Shown: positions 52,138-61,384, counted from the stretch's first letter. The stretch: DNA of 64,000 bases from Larkinella rosea (GCF_003858635.1 NZ_RQJO01000007.1:1799941-1863940); one strand, 5' to 3'. Notes: a model not told the origin generated them from the letters alone. Numbers and translations: made by a program.

Positions 52138-52875
52138 ATGGACATAGCCGTGAAGTTGCTCATTGTGGAGGACGAAATGATTATTGCCGCCGATATCGCC
52201 CTTCAACTCAGCAAACTAGGCTATGAAGTGAGCGGGATAGTTCCTCGGGGCGAAGAAGCCATCCGACACATCGAAACGAACCGACCTGACCTGATTCTGC
52301 TCGATATCAGTCTTAAAGGCTCACTTGACGGTATCGAGACGGCCCATGCGATCCGCCAGCAATGGAACATTCCGATTATTTACGTCACGGCCAATACCGA
52401 CGAGGCCACCTTTGCTCGGGCCAAAAAAACCCGACCCTACGCCTACATTTCCAAGCCAATCCGGGCCATTGAATTACAACGGGCTATCGAATTGACCATC
52501 AGCCGCCTGGCCGACGAGCCTCCTGCCTCTGCCGACCCTGCCCCCGACGCGCCCTTCGTGCTCAATGACCGGATTTTTGTACGGCACCGCGAAAAGATCG
52601 TCAAGATTTTCATCGCCGATATTCTTTACGTGGAAGCCGACCGCAACTATTGCCACCTCTACACGGCCGACAAAGAATACCTGCTGACAACGACCCTGAA
52701 GGTGATGGAAGATAAACTCCCGGTCAACTTTTTTGTGCGGGTGCACCGCTCCTATCTGGCAAATCTGACGCAGGTCGATGAGGTAGGCGAAGGCCATATC
52801 GGAATCGGGGGTAAAACGATTCCGCTCAGCCACCTCCTGCGCGAGGCCCTGCTGAAACGAATCCAGACCATTTGA
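52138..52875 (+). CDS. LytTR-family response regulator
   Basis: A 245-residue regulator: receiver domain (about 1-122) with acidic pair IVEDE, the phosphorylated Asp in LILLDISLKG, T/S in IYVTANTD and Lys in AYISKPI; then a short Pro/Ala linker and a LytTR DNA-binding domain (about 145-245; ADILYVEADRNYCHLYT, FVRVHRSYLANL). The usual partner is a membrane sensor kinase; the nearest candidate is the propeller kinase 8.5 kb downstream. Its targets may include the small-protein cluster that follows. Confidence 0.92.
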   Translation: MDIAVKLLIVEDEMIIAADIALQLSKLGYEVSGIVPRGEEAIRHIETNRPDLILLDISLKGSLDGIETAHAIRQQWNIPIIYVTANTDEATFARAKKTRPYAYISKPIRAIELQRAIELTISRLADEPPASADPAPDAPFVLNDRIFVRHREKIVKIFIADILYVEADRNYCHLYTADKEYLLTTTLKVMEDKLPVNFFVRVHRSYLANLTQVDEVGEGHIGIGGKTIPLSHLLREALLKRIQTI

Positions 52876-53393
52876 GGCCTCCGGACAAAACCGGCATTAC
52901 CGTTCACACATCCGGTAAGAAAATACCCCCTTTCGGACAGTAAAAGGATGCGCTCGTCCGGGCGAACTTGGTTGGGAAATACGCTGGCGATAGTTTAGAT
53001 CCGTTATCAGCCAAATCGCTTTACCGGGCTGATTGGGCCGCTCCGTTTCAGACCACCACCGAACTATGTTTAACCATGTCGTTCCCGTTTGCCACTATTC
53101 ATTCGCCGGCTATTTTTTGCTTCCTGTGGATCTCCCCAACTGCCATCTTATAAGCCTACAGAGGCCTGCCGTGGCTACGATTACCGCTCATACGCACAAT
53201 CGCATCAGGGTAAGTGATACGCGCGGTTCAACACGGAAACCCCTCATCTGACGAATAGAATTGAGAACCGGTCACCTCCTTTCCGATTTGGCCTATTCGG
53301 CTGCCAGCTAATTCATTCTTCTTCCTCAACCAAGTCTGTTCACCTCCTCATCACCGGGCTATAAACGGCCCGGTGGTTTAAATCCCAGACTAT
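52876..53393. other. Intergenic stretch with no convincing gene
   Basis: Short overlapping frames at 52968-53251 lack any family signal, signal peptide or plausible start context. No strong hairpin or repeat was found. Confidence 0.45.
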
Positions 53394-54329
53394 ATGCAAA
53401 CGGTAGGCGTCCTTGGCGGAGCGGGCTTCATTGGCAGCTACGTCACCCAAAAATTTCTGAACGAGGGATATGCCGTGAAAGTATCGGCTTCTGACCCGGC
53501 CAACGCCGAAAAGTACGCTCACCTGAACACCCTCAACAGGGCCGAAAACCTGATGCTGGTGACCTGCGATGTGCGCGATGTGGCTGCACTTGAGTCCTTT
53601 ATGCAGGGCTGCGCGATTGTGGTACACGGTGGCACACCTTTTCAGCTGGCAGTAGAAGACCCGCAGCGCGACCTGTTAGACCCCACCATCCGGGGTACGG
53701 AAAATTTTCTGGCCATAGCCAATCGAACAGAGGGACTCAAAAGTGTAGTGTTCATCGCTTCGGTGGCGTCCTATACTACTTCGTTTCCAATGCCTCCCCC
53801 TAACCACCCCGCCGGTCAGGTATTTTCCGAAGCTGATACGCCCTGGTTCAGTGCGGAAGACCATCCCTACGGACAAGCCAAGTTCCTGGCCAACCAGGTC
53901 GTACGGAAATTCATCGAGGCAAACCCGAATATACCCTTCGAGATCACTACCGTTTCGCCGGTTTTTGTCATTGGCACCAGCTTGTCGCCCCGCGCCGATT
54001 CAACATCGATGGGTATGCTCTACCTGTTTAAAAACAAGATCGCCCCCAACCCATTCGTTGAGATGCTGTTTGCCAACGATGTGGCCTTTTCGGTGGTGGA
54101 TGTGCGCGATGTGGCCGAGGCCGTTTTTCAGGCCGCTACCCGGTCGGGCTTGCACGGCAAAAACTACCTCCTTTCGAGCGAAAGTTACCCCATCTCCGAT
54201 CTGTCGCTCATGCTGAACCAGCAACCGCCCGCAGGCGAAGCCGCACTTGTATACAGCAACACCCTGGCGACCAATGACCTCGGCGTAGCGTTCAGGTCTG
54301 TACAGGAAACATTACAGCAGGCCGGGTAG
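53394..54329 (+). CDS. Extended-SDR NAD(P)-dependent epimerase/reductase
   Basis: The 311-residue protein has the GxxGxxG motif (VLGGAGFIGSYV), the catalytic site PYGQAKFLANQVV (YxxxK), and SVASY for the active Ser. It resembles dihydroflavonol/cinnamoyl-CoA reductase-like enzymes, with ITTVSPVFVIGTSLSP as the substrate-side loop. No signal peptide is present. It starts a + strand run of small proteins. The substrate is unknown. Confidence 0.85.
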   Translation: MQTVGVLGGAGFIGSYVTQKFLNEGYAVKVSASDPANAEKYAHLNTLNRAENLMLVTCDVRDVAALESFMQGCAIVVHGGTPFQLAVEDPQRDLLDPTIRGTENFLAIANRTEGLKSVVFIASVASYTTSFPMPPPNHPAGQVFSEADTPWFSAEDHPYGQAKFLANQVVRKFIEANPNIPFEITTVSPVFVIGTSLSPRADSTSMGMLYLFKNKIAPNPFVEMLFANDVAFSVVDVRDVAEAVFQAATRSGLHGKNYLLSSESYPISDLSLMLNQQPPAGEAALVYSNTLATNDLGVAFRSVQETLQQAG

Positions 54330-54379
54330 AAGGCTGGCTTAGAAACTCACCCAATCAACTCACGTAACCATATTTACCC

Positions 54380-55486
54380 ATGAAAACCAGTAATCTAATT
54401 TTCGTCATGGCCCGGCTTTTGACGCTGCTACTCCTTCCGGCTTTCGTAGCCACCACCCTCGCGCAGGGCCTCAACACCGAAGCGGTTGCCTTTACCAAAA
54501 CCTACCAGACCGCCTACAACAAAGGCGACCGGCCCACGCTGATGACCCTTTTTGCCGACAATGTGGGCTGGGTAAACCCCGATGGCAGTGTATCGCCCGG
54601 TTCCAAAGCCGATGTTGAAGCCGACTTTGTACGCGATTTCGGCGAAACGGCCGGGTCGTATATGGAATTCACGGTGGTTAGCACCGAGGCCCAGCCCGAT
54701 GGCAAGGTAAAAATCGGCACGACCGTCACAGGCTACGATTTTGTGCGGAAAACCGGCGCGAAGCTCAACCCCACGGCGGGCACCTACGAGATGCTGATCG
54801 GCAAGGTCGGCGGACAGTGGAAAATCAGTCAGGTCAAGTGGAATATGAACACGATTGGGCTTGAGGTGCGCGACCTGGTGAAGCGATTTCAGGATGCCTT
54901 CAACCGCGAGGACGTAGCCACCCTGAAAACGATGTTCACCACCGATGCCGTGCGGACGGCTACGGACGGTACCACCACAAAAGGGGCTGCGATAGTTGAT
55001 TTTTACACGAAGGGGTTTGTCGATGATGACGTGACCAACGTCATTTCGCTGGCCAGTGTTAGCCCGCAATTCGATGGCAGCGTGATTTTCACGGGAACCT
55101 ATCACCTAACGGGGCGGTCGGCAAAAGGAGAGCGGATCGTGAGAGAAGGGGCTTACAGCAACACGGCTGTCAAAGAGAACGGGCAGTGGAAGATCAGCCG
55201 CAACACCCAATCCAAACTCGTCAAAGCGATGGTCTATCACAAAGTGGCCGACTATGCCGCCTGGAAAAAAGGCTTCGACCGGTTTTATAACGAACGAATG
55301 CTGGCGGGCGAACTAAATGCCGAAGTCAGTACGCTGGCCGACGACCCCAACACGGTTTGTATCATCAGCGAGTGGGCCTCGCCCGACGCACCGAAGGCTT
55401 TTTTTGCCCGCCCGGATTTGGCGGAAACGATGCGGAAAGACGGGGTCATTGGTAAGCCTACCATGCTGATTATGAGCAAGAAATAA
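54380..55486 (+). CDS. Secreted protein with two NTF2-like (SnoaL/DUF4440) domains and a C-terminal alpha/beta-barrel-like domain
   Basis: A 368-residue product with a signal peptide (LTLLLLPAFVATTLAQG). Two NTF2-like domains follow in tandem, about residues 35-155 (FTKTYQTAYNKGDRPTLMTLF, GQWKISQVKWNMN) and 160-280 (LVKRFQDAFNREDVATLKTMF, GQWKISRNTQSKL). The last ~85 residues (MVYHKVADYAAWKKGFDRFY ... IISEWASPDAPKAFF) look like an antibiotic-biosynthesis-monooxygenase type dimeric barrel. NTF2 domains bind small hydrophobic molecules or act as isomerases or lactonases; three small-ligand folds in one exported chain is unusual. Confidence 0.8.
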   Translation: MKTSNLIFVMARLLTLLLLPAFVATTLAQGLNTEAVAFTKTYQTAYNKGDRPTLMTLFADNVGWVNPDGSVSPGSKADVEADFVRDFGETAGSYMEFTVVSTEAQPDGKVKIGTTVTGYDFVRKTGAKLNPTAGTYEMLIGKVGGQWKISQVKWNMNTIGLEVRDLVKRFQDAFNREDVATLKTMFTTDAVRTATDGTTTKGAAIVDFYTKGFVDDDVTNVISLASVSPQFDGSVIFTGTYHLTGRSAKGERIVREGAYSNTAVKENGQWKISRNTQSKLVKAMVYHKVADYAAWKKGFDRFYNERMLAGELNAEVSTLADDPNTVCIISEWASPDAPKAFFARPDLAETMRKDGVIGKPTMLIMSKK

Positions 55487-55557
55487 CCGACAATACCGCC
55501 ACCATAATAGCCCGGTTTGTATTGTCGCAGACCGGGCGAAACAACCAAGCCAAGTCA

Positions 55558-56097
55558 ATGAAAATCAACCAAGTTACCCTCGTTTCGGCTGCCTTCATGG
55601 CCCTGCTCCTGTTTGCCGCCGGTTGCAATACACCCGCAAAGGAAACGGACACACAAACAACCGAGGTGTCGGCCATGACACCTGAACACAAGCAGGCGAT
55701 TGAACAGGAAATTTCTGGCCTTGTGAAAGAATTCTTCCAACAGGTCGAAAAACTTGACATCGAGCGGTGCATGACCTACTTCGAAAAAACGCCTGATTTT
55801 CAGGCGGTCAATCCCGATGGCACTTTCGGGGATTACAACGCACTCAAAAAATTGAACGCAGACGGGTTTAGCCAGATGAAGACGTTGAGTGTCGTGCCAG
55901 CAAAGGAAGCGATTCGGGTTTTGACTGACTCGCTGGTACTTTATACGTTCTCGATGGAACAGAATGCAACGCTCAAAACCGGCCAGAAAATAAAGTTTGA
56001 GCACGTCGCGGGAACGATGCTCTTCACCAAAATCAAGGGTGCGTGGAAAGCGACGTTTTACCAGGAGTCGGCAGCGGCACCGGTAGCCGTCAAGTAG
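55558..56097 (+). CDS. NTF2-like (SnoaL) lipoprotein
   Basis: A 179-residue lipoprotein from ATG 55558 (MKINQVTLVSAAFM; lipobox LLFAAGC). The mature part is one NTF2-like domain: GLVKEFFQQVEKLDIERCMTYF, FGDYNALKKLN, and KGAWKATFYQESAA. It is expected at the inner face of the outer membrane. The N-terminus (MKINQ and the ALLLFAAGCNTPA stretch) closely matches those of other lipoproteins of different fold in this cluster (56158, 57245, 60817). Confidence 0.8.
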   Translation: MKINQVTLVSAAFMALLLFAAGCNTPAKETDTQTTEVSAMTPEHKQAIEQEISGLVKEFFQQVEKLDIERCMTYFEKTPDFQAVNPDGTFGDYNALKKLNADGFSQMKTLSVVPAKEAIRVLTDSLVLYTFSMEQNATLKTGQKIKFEHVAGTMLFTKIKGAWKATFYQESAAAPVAVK

Positions 56098-56157
56098 CAA
56101 AGAGGGAGCGCACATAAAACCAATAACCTTGCAGCTTTTTCTCTATTCGATAGAGCC

Positions 56158-57216
56158 ATGAAAATCAACCAATTTCTACCTTCGCTGTTACCGACCGCTT
56201 TTGTTGTTTTGCTCATTGGCCTGACCGTTGTCGGCTGCGACCCAAAACCAAATGCTGACAAGGCGAACGCACTCCAAACCTACTTTGCCCCAGCCGATAC
56301 AGGTATACAAACCGGGGGTGTGAAAATAATCCCGATCAAGACTCCGAAAGGCACATTCAACGTGTGGACGAAGCGGATTGGCAATAACCCAACGGTCAAG
56401 GTTTTGATTCTGCACGGCGGTCCCGGTGCAGGTCATGAGGCCTACGAGGTGTTCGAGAGTTTTTTGCCTAAAGAAGGCATCGAGTTCATTTATTACGACC
56501 AACTCGGCGCGGGCAACAGCGACCGACCGACTGACAAGAGCCTGTGGGTATTACCCCGTTTTGTGGAAGAAGTAGAGCAGGTTCGGACAGCGTTGGGGTT
56601 AAACAAAGACAACCTTTACCTATACGGTCAGTCGTGGGGGGGCATTTTGGGTATTGAATACGCGCTTAAATACGGACAAAACATCAAGGGTTTAATTATC
56701 TCGAACATGATGAGCAGCGCGCCCGCCTACAGCCAGTACGCCAACGACGTACTCGCCAAACAAATGGATCCGAAGGTGCTGGCCGAGATCAAAACCCTTG
56801 AAGCCAAAGGCGACTTTACCAACCCGCGCTATATGGAACTGTTGCTGCCCAATTATTACGAAAAGCATATCTGCCGGTTTCCAACGGCGCAGTGGCCCGA
56901 ACCGCTGAATCGGGGGTTGGCCAAACTGAACCAGGAGCAGTATGTGACTATGCAGGGACCAAGCGAGTTTGGCATGGCGGGTGATGCTAACCTAAAGAAC
57001 TGGGATCGTAGTAAAGACCTACCCAAAATAACAGTGCCGACGCTTGTTATCGGAGCCACCTACGACACGATGGACCCCAAACACATGGCGATGATGGCCA
57101 GGCAGGTCAAAAATGGCACTTTTCTGCTCTGTACCAACGGTAGTCATCTGGCGATGTACGACGACCAGCAAACGTATTTCACCGGATTGATCTCTTTTTT
57201 GAAAAAAGGGAATTGA
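56158..57216 (+). CDS. Proline iminopeptidase-type alpha/beta hydrolase, lipoprotein
   Basis: The 352-residue product begins MKINQFLPSLLP and has a lipobox LTVVGC. The body is a peptidase S33-type alpha/beta hydrolase. The oxyanion motif is LHGGPGAGHEAYE, then YYDQLGAGNSDRP, the nucleophile Ser in GQSWGG and a cap, with the Asp in TYDTMDP and His in GSHLAMYDD near the end. It may release N-terminal proline or hydrolyse a small amide or ester in the periplasm. It lies 60 bases after the NTF2 lipoprotein, in the same operon. Confidence 0.88.
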   Translation: MKINQFLPSLLPTAFVVLLIGLTVVGCDPKPNADKANALQTYFAPADTGIQTGGVKIIPIKTPKGTFNVWTKRIGNNPTVKVLILHGGPGAGHEAYEVFESFLPKEGIEFIYYDQLGAGNSDRPTDKSLWVLPRFVEEVEQVRTALGLNKDNLYLYGQSWGGILGIEYALKYGQNIKGLIISNMMSSAPAYSQYANDVLAKQMDPKVLAEIKTLEAKGDFTNPRYMELLLPNYYEKHICRFPTAQWPEPLNRGLAKLNQEQYVTMQGPSEFGMAGDANLKNWDRSKDLPKITVPTLVIGATYDTMDPKHMAMMARQVKNGTFLLCTNGSHLAMYDDQQTYFTGLISFLKKGN

Positions 57217-57244
57217 TCTCTTCACATTAACCAACCAAATCCCA

Positions 57245-57748
57245 ATGAAACCCAACCAATCCGCCCTGATGCTGGCCGCTTTTGCCGCCCTGCTCCTGTT
57301 TACCGTCGGTTGCAATACCGCTCCCCAAAAAGCAGATGAGAAACCAGCGACTCAATCCGATGCACCGGAGTACTTTATGTTACGCCCCGAACTCGAAAAA
57401 GCGTATGGCTATTCCCATGCTGTTCGGATTGGCAATGAACTGAAAATATCGGGTGCGGTCAGTATGGACGAGAAAGGAAACCTGACGGCTAAAGGTGATA
57501 TGGGCCAGCAAATGAAAAATTGCTACGCCGATCTGGACAAAATTCTGAAGCACTATGGCTACACCTGGGACGACGTTGTGGTGGAGAATATTCTGACCAC
57601 GAATATGCCCGAATTTGTGAATCAGTCGGCTTACCGAAATACAATCTACAAAAAGCAGTTTCCGACCGGGTCGTGGTTTGGCGTGAAGGAATTAGCCTTG
57701 CCCGGCCAGTTGATTGAGATCGAGTTAGAAGCCTATAAAGCGCACTGA
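57245..57748 (+). CDS. RidA-family lipoprotein lacking the catalytic arginine
   Basis: The 167-residue product carries a lipoprotein signal (ALLLFTVGCNT) ahead of a complete RidA/YjgF fold: YGYSHAVRIGNELKISGAV, GQQMKNCYADLDKIL, GYTWDDVVVENILTTNM and LPGQLIEIELEAYKAH. Cytoplasmic RidA deaminates reactive enamines using an Arg in a PARS motif; here the site reads PTGS, so Arg is replaced. It may be a ligand-binding or differently acting relative in the periplasm. It is 28 bases after the hydrolase gene. Confidence 0.88.
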   Translation: MKPNQSALMLAAFAALLLFTVGCNTAPQKADEKPATQSDAPEYFMLRPELEKAYGYSHAVRIGNELKISGAVSMDEKGNLTAKGDMGQQMKNCYADLDKILKHYGYTWDDVVVENILTTNMPEFVNQSAYRNTIYKKQFPTGSWFGVKELALPGQLIEIELEAYKAH

Positions 57749-57857
57749 TTCAGTCAAGCAGGTTCAATGATGAGCCTCATCGGTTTTTACAGATTCCTGC
57801 CTGGGGTTAGCCCAAACCTTTCAGAACACACAGAAGAGTGTTAGTCGCTATACCGAA

Positions 57858-59102
57858 ATGACCTTTCCGTTCATCCATACATCTGTAACCGCAGGCTCCC
57901 GCAATCCAGCGTCTTCATTCATCAACACCCGCATCGAGTCCATCGACGTACTGCGGGGTCTGATTATGATCATTATGGCGCTGGACCATACGCGCGATTT
58001 CTTTCACGCCCAGGCCTATACCGACGACCCGCTTAATCTCGATACCACCACGCCGGTCATGTTCGTCACCCGCTGGATTACCCACTTCTGCGCTCCTACG
58101 TTTGCCTTACTATGCGGTACGTCCATCTACCTGCAGGGTTTGCGAAAATCGCGCAGCGAGTTGAGTCTGTTCCTGCTGAAACGAGGCCTATGGCTCATTG
58201 TCGCCGAGGTGCTCCTGATTGCGCCAGCGGATACGTTTACCCTGTTTAATCCCATCACGCTGGTCGTTTTCTGGTCGCTGGGCATCAGCATGGTGTTCAT
58301 GGCCGGACTAACGTGGCTGCCGTTCCGGGCCATCCTGAGCATTGGTTTAGCGATCGTTCTAGGCCATAATCTGCTGGATGCAGTGGAACAGGGCTCGGGA
58401 TTTACGTCGGGTTTTTGGTGGGCGCTGTTTCATGGTGGCGATCACCGTGTGTTAGAATACGCTCCCGGTCGGGCCGTTGTGGTACTGTACCCGTTTCTTC
58501 CCTGGCTGGGGCTAATGATGCTGGGCTACTGCCTGGGCCGGTTGTTTGAGCCGGCGGTTTCGGACCGGAAGCGTCAACAATGGCTGGTTTATCTCGGTGC
58601 CGGCGCCATTGGGTTATTTGTGGTTCTGCGTTGGCTGAATGGATACGGCGACCCCTTCTCCTGGAGCGTCCAGAAAGACGGCCTCACCACGTTGTTCTCG
58701 TTCCTGAAGGTGCATAAATACCCCCCATCGCTGCTGTACATGTGCATTACGGTAGGGCCTGGACTGCTGGGTCTGGCGTTGCTGGAGAACGTTCACAATC
58801 GCGTTACGGGCGTGCTGCGCACCTACGGACGAACGGCCTTTTTTTATTACACGATCCATTTTTATGTCCTGCACACCCTGCGCATGATTGTCTTTTTTGC
58901 CGCTGGCCATACCATGATGGAGGCCGATAAATCGCTGCAAATCATACCGATGCGGTTTGTGCTACCCGGCGATGGCGGCTACAATCTCGGGGTGGTTTAC
59001 CTTATCTGGATAGCCGTTGTCGCGTCCTTGTATCCCCTGTGTCGCTGGTTTGATGCCTACAAGACAACGCACAAAGAGCAGTGGTGGCTGAGCTATCTGT
59101 AG
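57858..59102 (+). CDS. DUF1624 (HGSNAT-like) membrane protein
   Basis: The 414-residue membrane protein has about ten to eleven helices. The N-terminal motif RIESIDVLRGLIMIIMALDHTRDFF is typical of DUF1624/heparan-alpha-glucosaminide acetyltransferase-like proteins, as is WITHFCAPTFALLCGTSIYL. It is distantly similar in type to the NagX-like protein at 20392-21531. It may transfer acyl groups across the membrane. The substrate is unknown. It lies 109 bases after the RidA gene. Confidence 0.82.
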   Translation: MTFPFIHTSVTAGSRNPASSFINTRIESIDVLRGLIMIIMALDHTRDFFHAQAYTDDPLNLDTTTPVMFVTRWITHFCAPTFALLCGTSIYLQGLRKSRSELSLFLLKRGLWLIVAEVLLIAPADTFTLFNPITLVVFWSLGISMVFMAGLTWLPFRAILSIGLAIVLGHNLLDAVEQGSGFTSGFWWALFHGGDHRVLEYAPGRAVVVLYPFLPWLGLMMLGYCLGRLFEPAVSDRKRQQWLVYLGAGAIGLFVVLRWLNGYGDPFSWSVQKDGLTTLFSFLKVHKYPPSLLYMCITVGPGLLGLALLENVHNRVTGVLRTYGRTAFFYYTIHFYVLHTLRMIVFFAAGHTMMEADKSLQIIPMRFVLPGDGGYNLGVVYLIWIAVVASLYPLCRWFDAYKTTHKEQWWLSYL

Positions 59103-59131
59103 AAAGTAAACAACCAAAACCTAGTCAGGAA

Positions 59132-59668
59132 ATGAACAAAAGTGAAAAAGTAAAAACAAGAACCGTTGTCATTCCGGACGACCTGGAAACCGTTAAAAAA
59201 TTATGGTTTGATTATTTAGTTTGGGGGAACGACAAAATGCAGGAACTCTACGGCGTTCATCCCCATAATCCCAAAGAAGCGGTTGAACAGGACATCCAAC
59301 AGATTGGCAAGTTTCAACCCCCTTACGGCCAATTAATCCTGGCTATTTATGAAGGTGAAGTATGTGGGCTTGGAAGTCTGAAACGGATCAACTCCGATAT
59401 CGGTGAAGTAAAACGGATGTTTGTTGATCCAGCTAGCAGACGAATTGGAGCTGGACGAGCGATCCTCGAAGGCCTTTTACTTGAAGCGAAAAAAGTCGGT
59501 TATAAAAAAATTCGACTTGACAGTCCGAAGTTTATGGAAGCAGCTCATTCCTTATACAAAAGTGTTGGATTTCGTGACATTGGCGCGTATCCGGAAATGG
59601 AAATCCCCGCCGAATTTAAAGACTTTATGCTGTTTATGGAATTGGATTTAACGGACGACACTACCTAA
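59132..59668 (+). CDS. GNAT-family N-acetyltransferase
   Basis: A 178-residue acyltransferase with the acetyl-CoA motif A, VKRMFVDPASRRIGAGRAIL (the R/Q-x-x-G-x-G/A loop), and motif B LDSPKFMEAAHSLYKSVGF. ATG 59132 gives MNKSEKVKTR and avoids overlap with the membrane-protein gene; an upstream GTG would overlap it. Cytoplasmic. The substrate is unknown. Confidence 0.87.
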   Translation: MNKSEKVKTRTVVIPDDLETVKKLWFDYLVWGNDKMQELYGVHPHNPKEAVEQDIQQIGKFQPPYGQLILAIYEGEVCGLGSLKRINSDIGEVKRMFVDPASRRIGAGRAILEGLLLEAKKVGYKKIRLDSPKFMEAAHSLYKSVGFRDIGAYPEMEIPAEFKDFMLFMELDLTDDTT

Positions 59669-59755
59669 ATCCAAAATGATGAGCACACAGAAGCCCAGCC
59701 TATACATACTGCTGGGGGATCGATTTTAAAACAGTCAAACTAACTAATCAAACCC

Positions 59756-60160
59756 ATGAAACAACTCCTGATTTCCCTAGCTGCTCTTTGGCTACTGGTT
59801 AGCCTCGGCCTGTCGACATCTGCACAGGCTCAGCAAACGTCAACGACCCAACTCAAAAGTATCCACCTTTTCGATATGCCAGCGGGTGTAACGGAGGCCC
59901 AGCTGTCGGCGTTGATTGGCGAGCTGAACACGGTCATTAAACGCCTGGGCTACAGTAACGCCGGCTACACACTCTACAAAGTAGAAGGAAAAGGAGCCGA
60001 CAAATACCGCTACTACTTCGAGGGCAATTGGCCCAATGCCAACGCGTACCAGAAAATCCACGACGACAAATCGTTTCAGGAAGCCGATAAAAAATTGGGT
60101 ACAGTGTACGAGAAAATAAAAGCCGTTGAACTCTACCGTCGCTTAGTGAGGGTCCCCTAA
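59756..60160 (+). CDS. Small secreted protein, ABM/NIPSNAP-like pattern
   Basis: A 134-residue protein with a signal peptide ending at STSAQAQ. The mature ~105 residues (LKSIHLFDMPAGVTEAQL, GYTLYKVEGKGADKYRYYF, EGNWPNANAYQKIHDDKSF) look like a small alpha/beta ferredoxin-like dimeric barrel. I do not recognise a named family. It lies between the GNAT gene and an NTF2 lipoprotein gene. Confidence 0.65.
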   Translation: MKQLLISLAALWLLVSLGLSTSAQAQQTSTTQLKSIHLFDMPAGVTEAQLSALIGELNTVIKRLGYSNAGYTLYKVEGKGADKYRYYFEGNWPNANAYQKIHDDKSFQEADKKLGTVYEKIKAVELYRRLVRVP

Positions 60161-60178
60161 ATCGCCTAAATCAAACCA

Positions 60179-60691
60179 ATGAAAACCAATCCATTTACCC
60201 GAATCCTGGCCATTGTTGCCATAATGTCTGTCGGTGTTACCAGTTGCAACACGCCCGCCCAAAAACAGGAAACTGCAACCGAGCAGGTAGCTGCTAAACC
60301 CGATATGACCGCTATCAAAACGGAAATACAAGCCATCGAAACCGAATGGGCCAGCGCCACAACCGCTAAGGACATCGACAAAATAATGGCACTCTACGCA
60401 GACGATGCCATAGAAATGGCCGATGATGAACCCATGTGCGTGGGAAAGGATGCTATCCGGCAGGTGTTGCTCAAAAGTATGAAAGCGCGCAAGGCCGGGA
60501 CTACGGTTTCCTACGAGACGATGGACGTGTACGGCGATGGCAACCTAGTGACCGAAGTCGGGAAGACAACGGTTAAAGACGCGTCTGGCAACGTAGTGAG
60601 CACTGGCAAATACATGGGCATTTTTGAAAAACGCGACGGAAAATTCATCTGCATCCGCGATATCAACAACGAGGATCAGAAGGACAAGTGA
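60179..60691 (+). CDS. NTF2-like (DUF4440) lipoprotein
   Basis: The 170-residue product has a lipobox (MSVGVTSCNTPAQ) and one DUF4440 domain: AIETEWASATTAKDIDKIMALY, DDAIEMADDEPMCVGKDAIRQ, and GNVVSTGKYMGIFEKRDGKF. Its start is 19 bases after the preceding stop. CNTPA right after the lipobox matches the lipoprotein at 55558. Confidence 0.85.
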   Translation: MKTNPFTRILAIVAIMSVGVTSCNTPAQKQETATEQVAAKPDMTAIKTEIQAIETEWASATTAKDIDKIMALYADDAIEMADDEPMCVGKDAIRQVLLKSMKARKAGTTVSYETMDVYGDGNLVTEVGKTTVKDASGNVVSTGKYMGIFEKRDGKFICIRDINNEDQKDK

Positions 60692-60816
60692 GGTGAGGCC
60701 GGGTTTCTAAAGGTATTGGGTAGCCCGGTGTGCAATACGATCGACACCCAGCCTATGACGCTGAATAAGCCTACAACGGCTACTCGTTTCCCAATCCGTT
60801 TAAACCTACTTTAATC

Positions 60817-61299
60817 ATGACAGCCAAATCCTCTACACGAATCAGGGCCGCCTTTGCGGTCCTGCTCCTGTTTGCCGCCGGTTGCAACGTGCCTGCAACG
60901 GAAAAACCCGCCACGGCCGAAGAATTGTCTCAGATGAACCGGGATTTTGCTGCGGCACTCAATGCCAGAGACGCGGTGGCGGCTGCGAATTGCTATGCGG
61001 ATGATGCAACGTTGTATCCGCCCAATGAGCCCGCCGTTACGGGCCGGGCAAACATTCTTAACTACTGGAAGGGTGCTATTGACGCGGGGGCCACCAATGT
61101 ATCCGTCAAAACGATTGCTACGGGCAGTGAGGGTGACTTGGGGTGGGAAACGGGTCAGTTCCAGATGGATATAAAAACGCCCGACGGGAAAGTCGTTGTC
61201 GATAAAGGCCGATACACCGAACTGCTCAAACGCAATACAGACGGGAAGTGGGTATCTACAATGGGTATGTGGAATGCCGATGCACCACCTGCTCCTTGA
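60817..61299 (+). CDS. NTF2-like (DUF4440) lipoprotein
   Basis: A 160-residue lipoprotein (AFAVLLLFAAGCNVPA) with one DUF4440 domain: MNRDFAAALNARDAVAAANCY, DDATLYPPNEPAVTGRANILN, GDLGWETGQFQ and DGKWVSTMGMWNAD. The signal region is nearly identical in sequence to those at 55558 and 57245. It is the last small gene before the sensor kinase. Confidence 0.87.
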   Translation: MTAKSSTRIRAAFAVLLLFAAGCNVPATEKPATAEELSQMNRDFAAALNARDAVAAANCYADDATLYPPNEPAVTGRANILNYWKGAIDAGATNVSVKTIATGSEGDLGWETGQFQMDIKTPDGKVVVDKGRYTELLKRNTDGKWVSTMGMWNADAPPAP

Positions 61300-61384
61300 C
61301 GGAACGACATCCTGATTAAGCCGAATCGTCTATAACGCTCTATTTTTTGTATCTTGTTCGCTACTGAATACGGGTTGTCCCAAC

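Noticed and set aside
52968-53251. Short plus-strand frames between the LytTR and SDR genes
   Set aside because: No signal peptide, family motif or good start region; likely chance.
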